From Acidimicrobiaceae bacterium (GTDB taxonomy: Bacteria > Actinomycetota > Acidimicrobiia > Acidimicrobiales > RAAP-2): a stretch of 50,685 bases of DNA. The translations under genes and the position numbers were made by a program. Location: positions 1 to 50,685 of the forward strand of contig JABEUQ010000064.1 of NCBI GenBank assembly GCA_013044265.1, in the 5' to 3' direction. The first letter of the stretch is position 1, and each line of letters opens with the position of its first letter. The notes beneath the pieces are model-generated. The model saw only the letters and a program-made list of their open reading frames with translations. It did no database searches and had not been told where the DNA came from. Shown here piece by piece: positions 23,362 to 31,771 of the stretch.

Positions 23362-23933
23362 CGACGCGCGAACGAATCTATGGCGAGTCGGCTCTCTTGA
23401 CCCCGGCCAACCTCATGACCATCTTCCGACTGGCAGTTGCACCGGTGTTCATGTACATGATTGTCACGCATCGAATTTCATGGTGGACGACCATCGTCGG
23501 TGCCCTGGCGGCGGTATCGGACTACTTCGACGGAATTGTGGCGCGACGCCATGGCACCACTACGTCCGGGGCGTTCCTCGATCCCCTCGCCGACAAGGTT
23601 GTCGTGCTGGGCGGCCTCTACGCCATCATTATTTCTCGACCTCACGGAGTGGCGAGTTTTATCATTCCCTCCATCATCATCACGTTGCGTGAAGTGTGGA
23701 TGAGCGTGCATCGATCTCGTGCGGCAAAACTCGGTGTGTCAATTCCCGCAGTCAAGATCGCTAAGTGGAAGACCTTCGTGCAGGACTGGGCAATCGCGTT
23801 CTGCGTGATCCCGCTCACCGCACGGCACCTGTGGATTGCTGACGTGACCATTTGGGTCGCGGTGGTGATGACGGTGTACACCGGCTGGCGGTACTACGTC
23901 GATGGCAAAGTTGTGTTCGCTCGTGCGCGTTGA
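23358..23933 (+). CDS. pgsA: CDP-alcohol phosphatidyltransferase (PgsA-type)
   Basis: This membrane enzyme is likely to make phosphatidylglycerophosphate from CDP-diacylglycerol and glycerol-3-phosphate. The 191-residue protein carries the full family motif: Asp55, Asp58-Gly59, Ala62-Arg63, Gly71, Asp75 and Asp79. Several hydrophobic helices follow. The GTG start overlaps the rimO stop as GTGA. The location between rimO and cinA is the usual actinobacterial place for pgsA; other substrates of the family, such as inositol phosphate, are less likely for that reason. Confidence 0.92.
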   Translation: MTTRERIYGESALLTPANLMTIFRLAVAPVFMYMIVTHRISWWTTIVGALAAVSDYFDGIVARRHGTTTSGAFLDPLADKVVVLGGLYAIIISRPHGVASFIIPSIIITLREVWMSVHRSRAAKLGVSIPAVKIAKWKTFVQDWAIAFCVIPLTARHLWIADVTIWVAVVMTVYTGWRYYVDGKVVFARAR

Positions 23934-25182
23934 GATCGTTGCGGTGGGTACGGAGCTTCTGCTCGGTCAGATTCCTGATACAAATTCTCAATGGCTCGGT
24001 GAACGTTTAGCGGCCAACGGCATCGCCTCGCACTTTCACCAGCACGTTGGCGATAATCACGAACGTATTGTCGCGGCGTTTCGTATCGCGTTGAGTCGTA
24101 GCGATGCCGTCATCGTCTGTGGTGGACTCGGCCCCACCCAGGACGACATCACCCGTGCCGCCCTCGCCGAAATCATGGGCGTTGACTTGGTGCGTCACGA
24201 CGACATCGTGGAGAAGATCAGGTCGTTCTTTGATGCGCGTGGACGCACAATGTCGCTCAACAACCTCCTCCAAGCCGACGTGCCCGCGGGTGCCACAATC
24301 ATCGAGCAGGTGCGCGGAACCGCGCCGGGACTCATCTGTCCGGTTGGCGACCAGGTGATGTACGCGGTTCCCGGTGTGCCCTACGAGATGAGCGACATGT
24401 TTGAACGCGCCATCTTGCCCGACCTCCTCAATCGCCAACGCGCCCAGGGCCATACCTCGGTCATCGTGTCGCGCGTGTTGCGCACTTGGGGCGCGAGCGA
24501 GTCTGGTCTCGCCGAGGCCGTGGCTGAGCGCTTTGACGCACTAGTCGATTCTGATCGAGTCACGATTGCCTTCTTGGCCTCGGGTATCGAGGGCATCAAG
24601 GTACGCATCACGGCACGAGGCAACGACCGTGAACACGCCCTGGCGTTACTCGACGAGGAGGAGCAGCTGGTGCGTGCGCTGATTGAGGCGGCCTTCGGCG
24701 ATATCATTTTCGGTCTCGATGATGAGACGATGGAGCACGCCATCGCTCAACGACTTTTGGCTCGTGGCTTAAGTTTAGGACTAGCTGAATCTCTCACCGG
24801 TGGGCTCATCGCGAGTCGTCTGGTCAACGTGCCCGGTGCATCACAGTGGTTCCGTGGCGGGATTGTGAGCTACGCCTCTCAGGTGAAGTTCGATCTCTTG
24901 AATGTCACGCCGGGTCCCGTGGTGAGTGCCTCGGCGGCACAGGAGATGGCGCTGGGCGCTCGCGCGCTCTTAGGCACCGACGTGGCCCTGGCGGTCACCG
25001 GTGTCGCTGGACCGGACGAGCAAGATGGACAGGGTCCGGGCACGGTCTTCGTGGGGTTGGCGATTGGCGACGAGGTTACCCACGTGCAACTTCGCGTTCC
25101 TGGGGACCGCGCACGCGTGCGTTCTTTTAGCGCCATCGGAGCGCTCGACGCATTGCGCCGTGGTCTTGACCGGCTGGCTTGA
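23923..25182 (+). CDS. cinA: CinA family protein with nicotinamide-nucleotide amidase domain
   Basis: The protein has 419 residues with two domains. The N-terminal MoCF/CinA domain begins VEIVAVGTELLLGQIPDTN and has GGLGPTQDD; it is linked to ADP-ribose or NAD-related pyrophosphatase activity in the family. The C-terminal PncC domain contains AESLTGG, GASQWFRGG, VSYAS and AVTGVAGPD, and deamidates nicotinamide mononucleotide in characterised members. GTG 23923 is chosen because the family N-terminus begins there; it overlaps the pgsA end by 11 bases. It lies directly upstream of recA, as in many bacteria, but recA has its own promoter with a LexA site. Confidence 0.94.
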   Translation: MRVEIVAVGTELLLGQIPDTNSQWLGERLAANGIASHFHQHVGDNHERIVAAFRIALSRSDAVIVCGGLGPTQDDITRAALAEIMGVDLVRHDDIVEKIRSFFDARGRTMSLNNLLQADVPAGATIIEQVRGTAPGLICPVGDQVMYAVPGVPYEMSDMFERAILPDLLNRQRAQGHTSVIVSRVLRTWGASESGLAEAVAERFDALVDSDRVTIAFLASGIEGIKVRITARGNDREHALALLDEEEQLVRALIEAAFGDIIFGLDDETMEHAIAQRLLARGLSLGLAESLTGGLIASRLVNVPGASQWFRGGIVSYASQVKFDLLNVTPGPVVSASAAQEMALGARALLGTDVALAVTGVAGPDEQDGQGPGTVFVGLAIGDEVTHVQLRVPGDRARVRSFSAIGALDALRRGLDRLA

Positions 25183-25199
25183 GGTTTTTCAGAGAAATA

Positions 25200-25227
25200 C
25201 GTACTACGAACACTTGTTCGTAGTACG
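25200..25227. promoter_or_regulatory. LexA (SOS) box of recA inside a 28-base palindrome
   Basis: CGAACACTTGTTCG at 25207-25220 matches the Gram-positive/actinobacterial LexA consensus CGAAC-N4-GTTCG. The symmetry continues outward without error to 12-bp arms (25200-25211 with 25216-25227), more than LexA needs. It lies 79 bases before the recA start. Confidence 0.88.
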
Positions 25228-25305
25228 GTTCTTTCTAGCGGAGAGCGACCGATGTGACTAGGGGTCTGTAACGTCCCCCAAGTGACGAAGAACAAGGAGA
25301 CACCA

Positions 25306-26361
25306 ATGGCAACCGACGATCGCGCCAAGGCCCTCGAATCGGCCCTCGGCCAGATTGAGAAGCAGTTCGGCAAAGGTTCAATCATGCGCATGGGTGAGAA
25401 CTTGCACATGAACATCGAATCCATCCCCACTGGCGCTCTCGCCCTGGACATGGCGCTCGGCATTGGTGGTCTGCCCCGGGGGCGCATCGTCGAGCTCTAC
25501 GGCCCCGAGTCGTCGGGTAAGTCGACTCTGGCCATGCACGTGGTCGCCGAGGCGCAGCGCAATGGTGGTGTGTGCGCCTACATTGACGCCGAACACGCGA
25601 TGGATCCGGTCTACGCCCGCGCCATTGGCGTGAATGTGGATGATTTGCTGATTTCTCAGCCCGACACGGGCGAACAGGCGTTAGAGATCTGCGACATGTT
25701 GATTCGCTCAGGCGCTCTCGACGTCATCATCATTGACTCGGTCGCGGCTCTGACACCACGTGCCGAAATCGAAGGTGACATGGGAGATTCTCACGTCGGC
25801 CTACAGGCGCGACTGATGAGTCAGGCGTTGCGCAAACTCACTGGCGGACTATCTAAATCCAATACTGTGGCCGTATTCATCAACCAGCTTCGCGAGAAGA
25901 TTGGCGTCATGTACGGTTCGCCCGAAGTGACTCCCGGTGGTCGCGCCCTCAAGTTCTATGCGAGCGTTCGACTCGACATTCGACGTATTGAGTCGATTAA
26001 GGATGGTACCGAGGTGGTGGGTAATCGTACCCGCGTCAAGGTAGTCAAGAATAAGTGCGCTGCTCCCTTCAAACAGGCTGAATTCGACATCATGTACGGA
26101 CAGGGCATTAGTCGTGAGGGCTCGGTGCTGGACGTTGCGGTGGAACTTGGTTTCGTCAAGAAGGCCGGAGCCTGGTTCACCTACGAGGGTGAGCAGATGG
26201 GTCAGGGTCGCGAGAACGTGAAGGGCTTCCTGCGTGAGAACCCTCAGACGATGGCGGAGATTGACGGTCGGGTGCGTGAGCATATGGCGAATGCGTTGCT
26301 ACCTGACGTGGTAGGGGGCGAGGTCGACATCGATATCGACGCCCCGTTGACGCTGGACTAG
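25306..26361 (+). CDS. recA: DNA recombination and SOS protein RecA
   Basis: RecA forms filaments on single-stranded DNA, drives strand exchange and triggers LexA self-cleavage. The 351-residue protein has Walker [10 protein letters not shown] at 66-74, DSVAAL Walker B, the MAW-like region [12 protein letters not shown] and the [15 protein letters not shown] segment. The C-terminus is acidic ([13 protein letters not shown]). ATG 25306 is chosen for AAGGAG at 25294-25299; a frame open to 25282 lacks a ribosome site. No recX follows: the next gene is an acyltransferase, unlike most actinobacteria. A LexA box controls the promoter. Confidence 0.98.
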   Translation: MATDDRAKALESALGQIEKQFGKGSIMRMGENLHMNIESIPTGALALDMALGIGGLPRGRIVELYGPESSGKSTLAMHVVAEAQRNGGVCAYIDAEHAMDPVYARAIGVNVDDLLISQPDTGEQALEICDMLIRSGALDVIIIDSVAALTPRAEIEGDMGDSHVGLQARLMSQALRKLTGGLSKSNTVAVFINQLREKIGVMYGSPEVTPGGRALKFYASVRLDIRRIESIKDGTEVVGNRTRVKVVKNKCAAPFKQAEFDIMYGQGISREGSVLDVAVELGFVKKAGAWFTYEGEQMGQGRENVKGFLRENPQTMAEIDGRVREHMANALLPDVVGGEVDIDIDAPLTLD

Positions 26362-26365
26362 AGCG

Positions 26366-26391
26366 TCGCACTCGAGGGTCGCACTCGAGGG
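26366..26391. repeat. Tandem 13-base repeat after recA
   Basis: TCGCACTCGAGGG occurs twice in direct tandem, starting four bases after the recA stop. Each copy holds the palindrome CTCGAG, and the two can form a 6-bp hairpin, so it may help end the recA transcript. Confidence 0.5.
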
Positions 26392-26427
26392 TGGAGGTCC
26401 ATTTTCCGCGGAGTTTGACCTCACCAC

Positions 26428-26433
26428 TAGCGT
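26428..26433 (+). promoter_or_regulatory. -10 box of the acyltransferase gene
   Basis: TAGCGT is followed by seven bases and the GTG at 26441, with no ribosome site. Confidence 0.5.
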
Positions 26434-26440
26434 TGGCTCA

Positions 26441-27082
26441 GTGAACTTGAGACTTCGTTACCGTCAGTGGTTGGGTGAGCGCATTCGCGTCGCTCGTCGC
26501 TACGCGAATGAAGTCGCCGCCGTGGCGCCGCATGATTACTATGCACGCCAGTTCTTCTACTTCGGGCGAGGAGCTGGATTGATGGCACCGCAGGGCGTCA
26601 TCTACAACGAGCGCTATCTCTCTATCGGAGATGAGACGCTCGTTGGCCCGAACGTCTGCCTCACCGCTGGTATCAACGGTGATCAAGAGATGCTGCACGC
26701 GCCAGTGGTGAGTATCGGCAAGAAGTGCGTCATCGGACGCGGTTCTCATATCATCGGGCACTGGTCTATCACGCTGGGTGACGAGATCCAGACGGGACCC
26801 TACGTGTACATCACCGATCAGAATCACACGTATTTGGACCCCGACGTGCCCGTGGGCTGGCAAACTCCCGAAGAATCGGCCGTCTCAATCGGATCGGGCA
26901 GTTGGCTGGGGACCAACGTCGTCATACTGCCCGGCACTCATCTCGGACGAAATACCACGGTGGCCGCGGGCGCCGTCGTGCGCGGGACGTTTCCTGATCA
27001 CGTGGTGCTCGGGGGAGTCCCGGCGAGGATCATTCGCCACTTCACGCTCGAGTCGGGTTGGCAGTCTGGTTCGCCCGAGTGA
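26441..27082 (+). CDS. Hexapeptide-repeat (left-handed beta-helix) acyltransferase
   Basis: This 213-residue protein looks like a trimeric left-handed beta-helix O-acetyl or acyltransferase. Repeats of the [LIV]-G-x4 type run from about residue 60 (YLSIGDETLVGPNVCL, VVSIGKKCVIGRGSHIIG) to 195 (VSIGSGSWLGTNVVILPG, LGRNTTVAAGAVV, VVLGGVPARIIR). ITDQNHTY matches the usual active-site loop with a histidine. The acceptor sugar is unknown. The GTG start fits a leaderless message. Its stop overlaps the next gene as GTGA, so the two are coupled. Confidence 0.85.
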   Translation: MNLRLRYRQWLGERIRVARRYANEVAAVAPHDYYARQFFYFGRGAGLMAPQGVIYNERYLSIGDETLVGPNVCLTAGINGDQEMLHAPVVSIGKKCVIGRGSHIIGHWSITLGDEIQTGPYVYITDQNHTYLDPDVPVGWQTPEESAVSIGSGSWLGTNVVILPGTHLGRNTTVAAGAVVRGTFPDHVVLGGVPARIIRHFTLESGWQSGSPE

Positions 27083-28371
27083 AGCAACATATCGGCGTTG
27101 ACCTCGCGCCACTTCGCATCTCGAGGGAATACCGCAGACTCTACGTGGCGGGCTTCATCACTGCTTTGGGATCGCAAGCCACGTACGTCACGATTCCCTA
27201 TCAACTCAAACAGCTCACCCACTCACCCTTCGACGTGGGTGCGTTGGGTCTCTTCGAACTTGTGCCGTTGATCGTTTTCGGCCTCTACGGGGGCGTCCTG
27301 GCAGATCGCATGAATCGCCGCCGCCTCATCATCACCATGGAGGTTCTGTTGATGATCGCGACGGGTATCGTGCTGATGAACGCGTTATTACCTCACCCTC
27401 AAGTCTGGATCCTCTACGCCGATGCGGTCGTGGCCGCCGCGGTGTCGAGTGTGCAGCGTCCGAGCATCGAAGCGCTCAATCAAGCCTTTGTGCCCCATGA
27501 TTTACAACGTGCCGCGTCGGCCCTCGCCAACATCCGCTACACCACGGCGTCCATCATCGGTCCCGCACTCGGCGGATTGGTGGCGGTCAGCGCTGGTCCG
27601 GGCATCGTCTACGGAGCGAACCTGGTGACTTTCGCCCTCTCGCTGTTCTTGTTATCGGGTCTCGCCCAGCAGGTACCACCGGCGCCACACGGCGACAACG
27701 ATCGTGCAGCATTACGGGCAGGTCTCAGCTTCCTGCGTTCGCGACCCGACATCGTGGGCACCTACATCATTGATCTGCTGGCGATGACTTTCGCCTTTCC
27801 CGTCGCGATGCTGCCCTTCGTCGCCGCGCGCTTTCATTCGAGTTACGCACTCTCCCTCCTCTACTGCGGCCTGCCCACTGGGGCTCTGATCTTCACAGTG
27901 CTCTCGGGTTGGACGAGGAGAGTGCGCCACTACGGACGCGGAGTGGTCTTCGCGGCGACCTTGTGGGGTCTGGGTATCGCGCTCTTCGGCTTCTCGTCAT
28001 CGTTGTGGTTAGTACTCGTGGGTCTCGCAATCGCCGGTGGGGCCGACTCACTCAGTGGCATTTTTCGATCGACCATGTGGAACGAGTCGATCCCGTCCGA
28101 CATTCGCGGGCGGATGGCGGGCATGGAGATGATCTCGTATTCCCTAGGTCCGACTGCGGGCCAGTTCCGGGCGGGCGTGATGGCGGCGTGGACGAGTCTG
28201 CGTTTCTCTCTCACCTTTGGTGGGCTCGCGTGTTCGGGCTCAGTGGCGGTCGTGGGCGCGGCTCTGCCATCTCTGTGGCACTTCGACTCGCGTAGCGACG
28301 TCAACGTGGCGATGGTGCGAGAACTGCGTTCGCGCGAGGAGCATCTCGGTGAGTCTGAGGAAACCCCCTAG
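27079..28371 (+). CDS. MFS transporter, EntS-like
   Basis: This 430-residue major facilitator protein has about 12 helices. EYRRLYVAGFITALGSQATYVTIPYQ at the first helix and VLADRMNRRRL at the loop between helices 2 and 3 place it with EntS-type exporters, the same group as the MFS protein at 4.6-5.8 kb. GTG 27079 is chosen because it overlaps the acyltransferase stop as GTGA; a TTG at 27058 would add seven residues. Substrate unknown; coupling with an acyltransferase may mean that it exports the acylated product (inference). Confidence 0.88.
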   Translation: MKQHIGVDLAPLRISREYRRLYVAGFITALGSQATYVTIPYQLKQLTHSPFDVGALGLFELVPLIVFGLYGGVLADRMNRRRLIITMEVLLMIATGIVLMNALLPHPQVWILYADAVVAAAVSSVQRPSIEALNQAFVPHDLQRAASALANIRYTTASIIGPALGGLVAVSAGPGIVYGANLVTFALSLFLLSGLAQQVPPAPHGDNDRAALRAGLSFLRSRPDIVGTYIIDLLAMTFAFPVAMLPFVAARFHSSYALSLLYCGLPTGALIFTVLSGWTRRVRHYGRGVVFAATLWGLGIALFGFSSSLWLVLVGLAIAGGADSLSGIFRSTMWNESIPSDIRGRMAGMEMISYSLGPTAGQFRAGVMAAWTSLRFSLTFGGLACSGSVAVVGAALPSLWHFDSRSDVNVAMVRELRSREEHLGESEETP

Positions 28372-28374
28372 CAT
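28369..28374 (+). promoter_or_regulatory. -10 box of serB, overlapping the upstream stop codon
   Basis: TAGCAT is followed by six bases and the serB GTG. Its first three bases are the TAG stop codon of the MFS gene. Confidence 0.5.
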
Positions 28375-28380
28375 TTAGCC

Positions 28381-29562
28381 GTGTCGCACACTACGTACCT
28401 CGTCACTGTTTCCGGACCCGACCGCGTCGGAGTGGGCGCCGAGCTCTTCGCGGCGCTCGCTCAGGTGAGTACCGAGGGTGGTCAACTCTCGGACGTCGCT
28501 CAGATCACTATTCGCGGCTCCCTGGTGCTGTGCGCTGAGGTGAGCGTGGATGAGTCAGTGAGCGAGGACGATCTTCGCGCCGCGTTAGCCGTGCGCGACA
28601 TTCACCGCGACGGTATTGTCGCGACGGTCGAACGCGTGACGCCTGATCCGGTGCAGGCGGGCGGGCGGTTGTTGGTGACACTGCTCGCGCAACGCATCGG
28701 CGCCGACCAACTCGAGGAAGTTTTTCGGGCAATCGCTTCGGTGCAGGCAACGTGTGAACGAATTGTGCACTTGGCGAGCTACCCGGTCGACTGCTACGAA
28801 CTCGTGGTGCGTGGCAACGATCACGTGGCATTACGCGAAGCTCTGACTGTCGTCGCGCAGGCCAGTGGAGTCGACCTCGCGGTTCAGCGCGCCGGGCTGC
28901 ACCGACGGGCCAAGCACCTCGTCGTTATGGACGCCGACTCGACGTTGCTCCAGGACGAGGTGATTGACCTGCTCGCCGTGGAGGCCCAGTGCGCCGGTGA
29001 GGTCGCCAAGATCACCGAGCGCGCGATGGCCGGAGAGTTGGACTTCGCGGAGTCCCTGCGACGACGTGTCGCCCTGCTGGCGGGTTTGGATGCCAGCGTG
29101 CTCGACCGCGTGCGAGAGAAACTGCGTCTCACACCTGGCGCGCGCACACTGCTACGTACCCTGCATCGACTCGGCTACGTGCCCGCCGTCGTATCGGGTG
29201 GTTTCGTCGAGGTGCTCGCACCGCTGCTGGTAGAACTGCACGTGGACTACCTCGAGGCCAACCGACTTGAGATCGTGGACGGCATCATCACCGGCCGTCT
29301 CGCGGGGCCCATCGTTGACCGTGCCGGCAAGGCACGGGCGCTGGAGCGTTTCGCCGCCGAAGTAGGGGTACCTCTCGCGCAGACGGTCGCGGTGGGCGAC
29401 GGTGCCAATGACATTGACATGATCTCGGTGGCCGGACTCGGCATTGCTTTCAATGCCAAGCCGGTCGTACGCGAGCACGCTGACGCGGCCCTCTCCGTTC
29501 CCTACTTGGACGCGGTCCTTTACTTCCTCGGCATCAGCCGCGAGGAGATAGAGACTGAGTAG
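28381..29562 (+). CDS. serB: Phosphoserine phosphatase with N-terminal ACT domains
   Basis: SerB removes phosphate from O-phosphoserine, the last step of serine synthesis. The 393-residue protein has two ACT-like regulatory domains in residues 1-170, then a HAD phosphatase: nucleophile Asp184 and general acid Asp186 in MDADST (MDVDST in most SerB), motif II Ser in VVSGGF, and motif IV GDGANDIDM. The ACT domains suggest feedback control by serine, as in mycobacterial SerB2. The GTG start fits a leaderless message. It is convergent with pepP across a shared hairpin. Confidence 0.95.
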   Translation: MSHTTYLVTVSGPDRVGVGAELFAALAQVSTEGGQLSDVAQITIRGSLVLCAEVSVDESVSEDDLRAALAVRDIHRDGIVATVERVTPDPVQAGGRLLVTLLAQRIGADQLEEVFRAIASVQATCERIVHLASYPVDCYELVVRGNDHVALREALTVVAQASGVDLAVQRAGLHRRAKHLVVMDADSTLLQDEVIDLLAVEAQCAGEVAKITERAMAGELDFAESLRRRVALLAGLDASVLDRVREKLRLTPGARTLLRTLHRLGYVPAVVSGGFVEVLAPLLVELHVDYLEANRLEIVDGIITGRLAGPIVDRAGKARALERFAAEVGVPLAQTVAVGDGANDIDMISVAGLGIAFNAKPVVREHADAALSVPYLDAVLYFLGISREEIETE

Positions 29563-29567
29563 CGAGA

Positions 29568-29591
29568 GGACTTCAGCGCAGGCTGAGGTCC
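29568..29591. terminator. Bidirectional hairpin between serB and pepP
   Basis: GGACTTCAGC at 29568-29577 pairs with GCTGAGGTCC at 29582-29591 (one G-U) around a 4-base loop. It starts six bases after the serB stop and reaches into the last codons of the convergent pepP. Confidence 0.6.
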
Positions 29592-31069
29592 GTGGGCCCA
29601 CTAGCCCATACTCCGGTCATCCACGCCTCGATCTCGTCGGGGTCGCGAGGTAGCGCCGCCGACAAGTTGCGATGACCATCCGCGGTCACCAGAACATCGT
29701 CCTCGATGCGCACACCGATCCCGCGGTACTCCTCGGGCACGGTGAGGTCGTTGGCTTGAAAGTAGAGTCCCGGCTCGATGGTCAAGACGTAGCCCTCGTG
29801 CAGGACTCCGTGATATTTCTCGTTACGGGCGTTGGCGCAGTCGTGGACGTCGATCCCCAGCATGTGGCTGGTCCCGTGCAGCGTGTAGCGACGAAACAGT
29901 TGTCGGTCGGGACGCAGGGCCTCCTCGGGCGTCTCGCGCAAGATGCCCATATCGAAGAGTCCCTCTGTCATCACCTTCATCGCGACGTGGTGAGGTGTAC
30001 GAAATTCGACACCGGGCCGAACGGCGTCCAAGGCCGCTTGTTGGGCTGCGAGCACTAATTCATAGACCCGCCGTTGCACCGGAGAGAAACGGCCGTTGAC
30101 TGGGATGGTGCGCGTCACGTCGGCGGTGTAGAGCTGGTGGCATTCGACGCCCGCATCGAGCAACAATAAGTCGCCGTCGTGGACATCCCCGTTGTTGCGC
30201 GTCCAGTGCAACACCGTGGCGTGCGTGCCCGTCGCCGCAATGGTGTCGTAACCGACGTCGTTGCCTTCGACGCGCGCGCGCAAGTTGAAAACTCCTTCGA
30301 TGACGCGTTCGCCGCGACCAATCGCTTGGGGGAGCGCGCGCACTACATCTTCGAAGCCCGAGACGGTGTGGCCGATGGCTTCTTCGAGTTGGGCGACTTC
30401 GTAGTCGTCCTTGACGAGGCGCATCTCCGAGAGTTGAGCGCTGAGGCGTTCATCGTCGACGTCGCTCGCAACGAGGGCATCGATGGCGGCGTCGAAGCCG
30501 CGTACGCACAGCACACGGGTCGCCATGAGTGACGCGAGGTCCTTCTCGAGACGATCCAGGGGTGCGGTGTCGATGCCGTAGTAGCTCGCGCACTCACCGA
30601 CGCCGCGCCGCGCGCCAACCCAGAGCTCGCCGTAGCGTGCGTCGGTGAAGAAATCGTGCGTTGAGAAATCACGTCGTGGTGCGACGTAGAGGGTGCAACG
30701 AGGCCCCGCCGCACTTGGTGCGATGACGAGGACCGCATCGGGCTCTTGACATCCAGTGAGGTAGAAGAAGTCGGTGCCGGCACGAAAGCGATAATCCGTG
30801 TCGTTGGCGCGCACCTTGGGATTTCCGGTGGGCACGACCAGGGTACAGTCGCTGAAGTAGCGACCGACCTCATCACGTCGTGCCGCGAAATTGGCTCGTG
30901 CGGGATGCACTTCGGGGCTGGGGTCGAGCGTCGCCCACTGCGAGGTCATGTGCTCAACGAGGACGCGTGGGATGGCGGGGCGGTGATATCCGGCCCAGAC
31001 CCAGTGCTCGGAGACTGGGTGGTCCTCAGAAACGTCGGGTTCGGGTTCGGGGAGGCGAGCGTCAGTCAT
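29573..31069 (-). CDS. pepP: Xaa-Pro aminopeptidase (M24B)
   Basis: This cytosolic metallopeptidase releases an N-terminal residue preceding proline. It has 498 residues from ATG 31069. An N-terminal creatinase-like domain (FFYLTGCQEPDAVLVI) precedes the pita-bread domain. The five metal ligands are visible: Asp in LLLDAGVE, Asp in TADVTRT, His in HGTSHMLGIDVHD, Glu in LTIEPG and Glu in RIEDDVL. The ATG has TAAGTT seven bases upstream and no ribosome site; a TTG three codons earlier would lie within the promoter. Confidence 0.95.
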   Translation of the reverse strand: MTDARLPEPEPDVSEDHPVSEHWVWAGYHRPAIPRVLVEHMTSQWATLDPSPEVHPARANFAARRDEVGRYFSDCTLVVPTGNPKVRANDTDYRFRAGTDFFYLTGCQEPDAVLVIAPSAAGPRCTLYVAPRRDFSTHDFFTDARYGELWVGARRGVGECASYYGIDTAPLDRLEKDLASLMATRVLCVRGFDAAIDALVASDVDDERLSAQLSEMRLVKDDYEVAQLEEAIGHTVSGFEDVVRALPQAIGRGERVIEGVFNLRARVEGNDVGYDTIAATGTHATVLHWTRNNGDVHDGDLLLLDAGVECHQLYTADVTRTIPVNGRFSPVQRRVYELVLAAQQAALDAVRPGVEFRTPHHVAMKVMTEGLFDMGILRETPEEALRPDRQLFRRYTLHGTSHMLGIDVHDCANARNEKYHGVLHEGYVLTIEPGLYFQANDLTVPEEYRGIGVRIEDDVLVTADGHRNLSAALPRDPDEIEAWMTGVWASGPTDLSLR

Positions 31070-31076
31070 GACGTCC

Positions 31077-31082
31077 AACTTA
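31077..31082 (-). promoter_or_regulatory. -10 box of pepP
   Basis: TAAGTT, seven bases, then ATG 31069. It favours that ATG over the TTG at 31078. Confidence 0.5.
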
Positions 31083-31115
31083 CCGTCGAGGTGGTGGCTA
31101 CTCGTCGAGGGTGAA

Positions 31116-31706
31116 TTATTTCCCGGTCGCGCGCGCGACGAAACGCCACGCGCTCGGCAGCGCGACTCCGGCCACGATGGCCTTGGCCAGGTCGAAGATC
31201 AGATAAGGCGTCATGCCAATCGTCACGGCCTTGGCGAGTGACATGTGCAGGTCAATGGCCAGCCACGGTACGCCGATCGCGTAGATGGCGAGCTCGCCAA
31301 TGATGAAGAGGCCGAGCGCACTGACGACGTTGCGGTCGTTGCCCTTGGCAGCGAGCCAACTCATCAGGGTGACTGAGAGGACGAAGCCCAGTAGGTAGCC
31401 GAACAGTAGCGAGGAGTAACCGCTGGCGTGACCGGCGAACCAGGGCAAACCCGCGAGTCCGAGCGCTACGTAGAGAGCCATAGCGCTGAGCGCGCGGCGC
31501 AGGCCGAGCGTGCTGCCCACCAACAGGACTGCGAGAGTCTGGCCGGTGAAGGGCACGACGAAGGGGTGGATGTAGAAGGAGATCTGCGCCATGAGACCAA
31601 CGAAGGCGGCGGCCCCCACGACTAAAAGGGCGTCGGCGAGCAACGACTGGGGGACGACCACGTCGGCCAGTACCGAGCGGCGGGTGGTGACGGCGACAGT
31701 GGACAT
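31116..31706 (-). CDS. bioY: Biotin transporter BioY
   Basis: BioY is the substrate-binding membrane subunit of the biotin ECF importer; some work alone, others recruit an energising module, which is not present here. The 196-residue protein has about six helices with the family features FVVPFTGQTLAVLLVGSTLG, LYVALGLAGLPWFAGHASG and PYLIFDLAKAIVA. ATG 31706 is chosen for GAAGGAG about seven bases upstream; the frame is open further, into the rmlA end. An imperfect palindrome overlapping its promoter suggests repression by a biotin regulator. Confidence 0.93.
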   Translation of the reverse strand: MSTVAVTTRRSVLADVVVPQSLLADALLVVGAAAFVGLMAQISFYIHPFVVPFTGQTLAVLLVGSTLGLRRALSAMALYVALGLAGLPWFAGHASGYSSLLFGYLLGFVLSVTLMSWLAAKGNDRNVVSALGLFIIGELAIYAIGVPWLAIDLHMSLAKAVTIGMTPYLIFDLAKAIVAGVALPSAWRFVARATGK

Positions 31707-31722
31707 GAAATCTCCTTCAGGG

Positions 31723-31741
31723 GTGTCGTGACAACACTGTA
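31723..31741 (-). promoter_or_regulatory. bioY promoter and likely operator
   Basis: Minus-strand TACAGT (31741-31736) looks like a -10 box. It runs directly into GTGTTGTCACGACAC (31737-31723), an inverted repeat with one mismatch per arm centred on C. A repressor bound there would cover the transcription start. I cannot assign it to a known biotin regulator. Confidence 0.4.
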
Positions 31742-31771
31742 GGCGAAGGTTTGTTCCCGGGAGAGCGAAAA

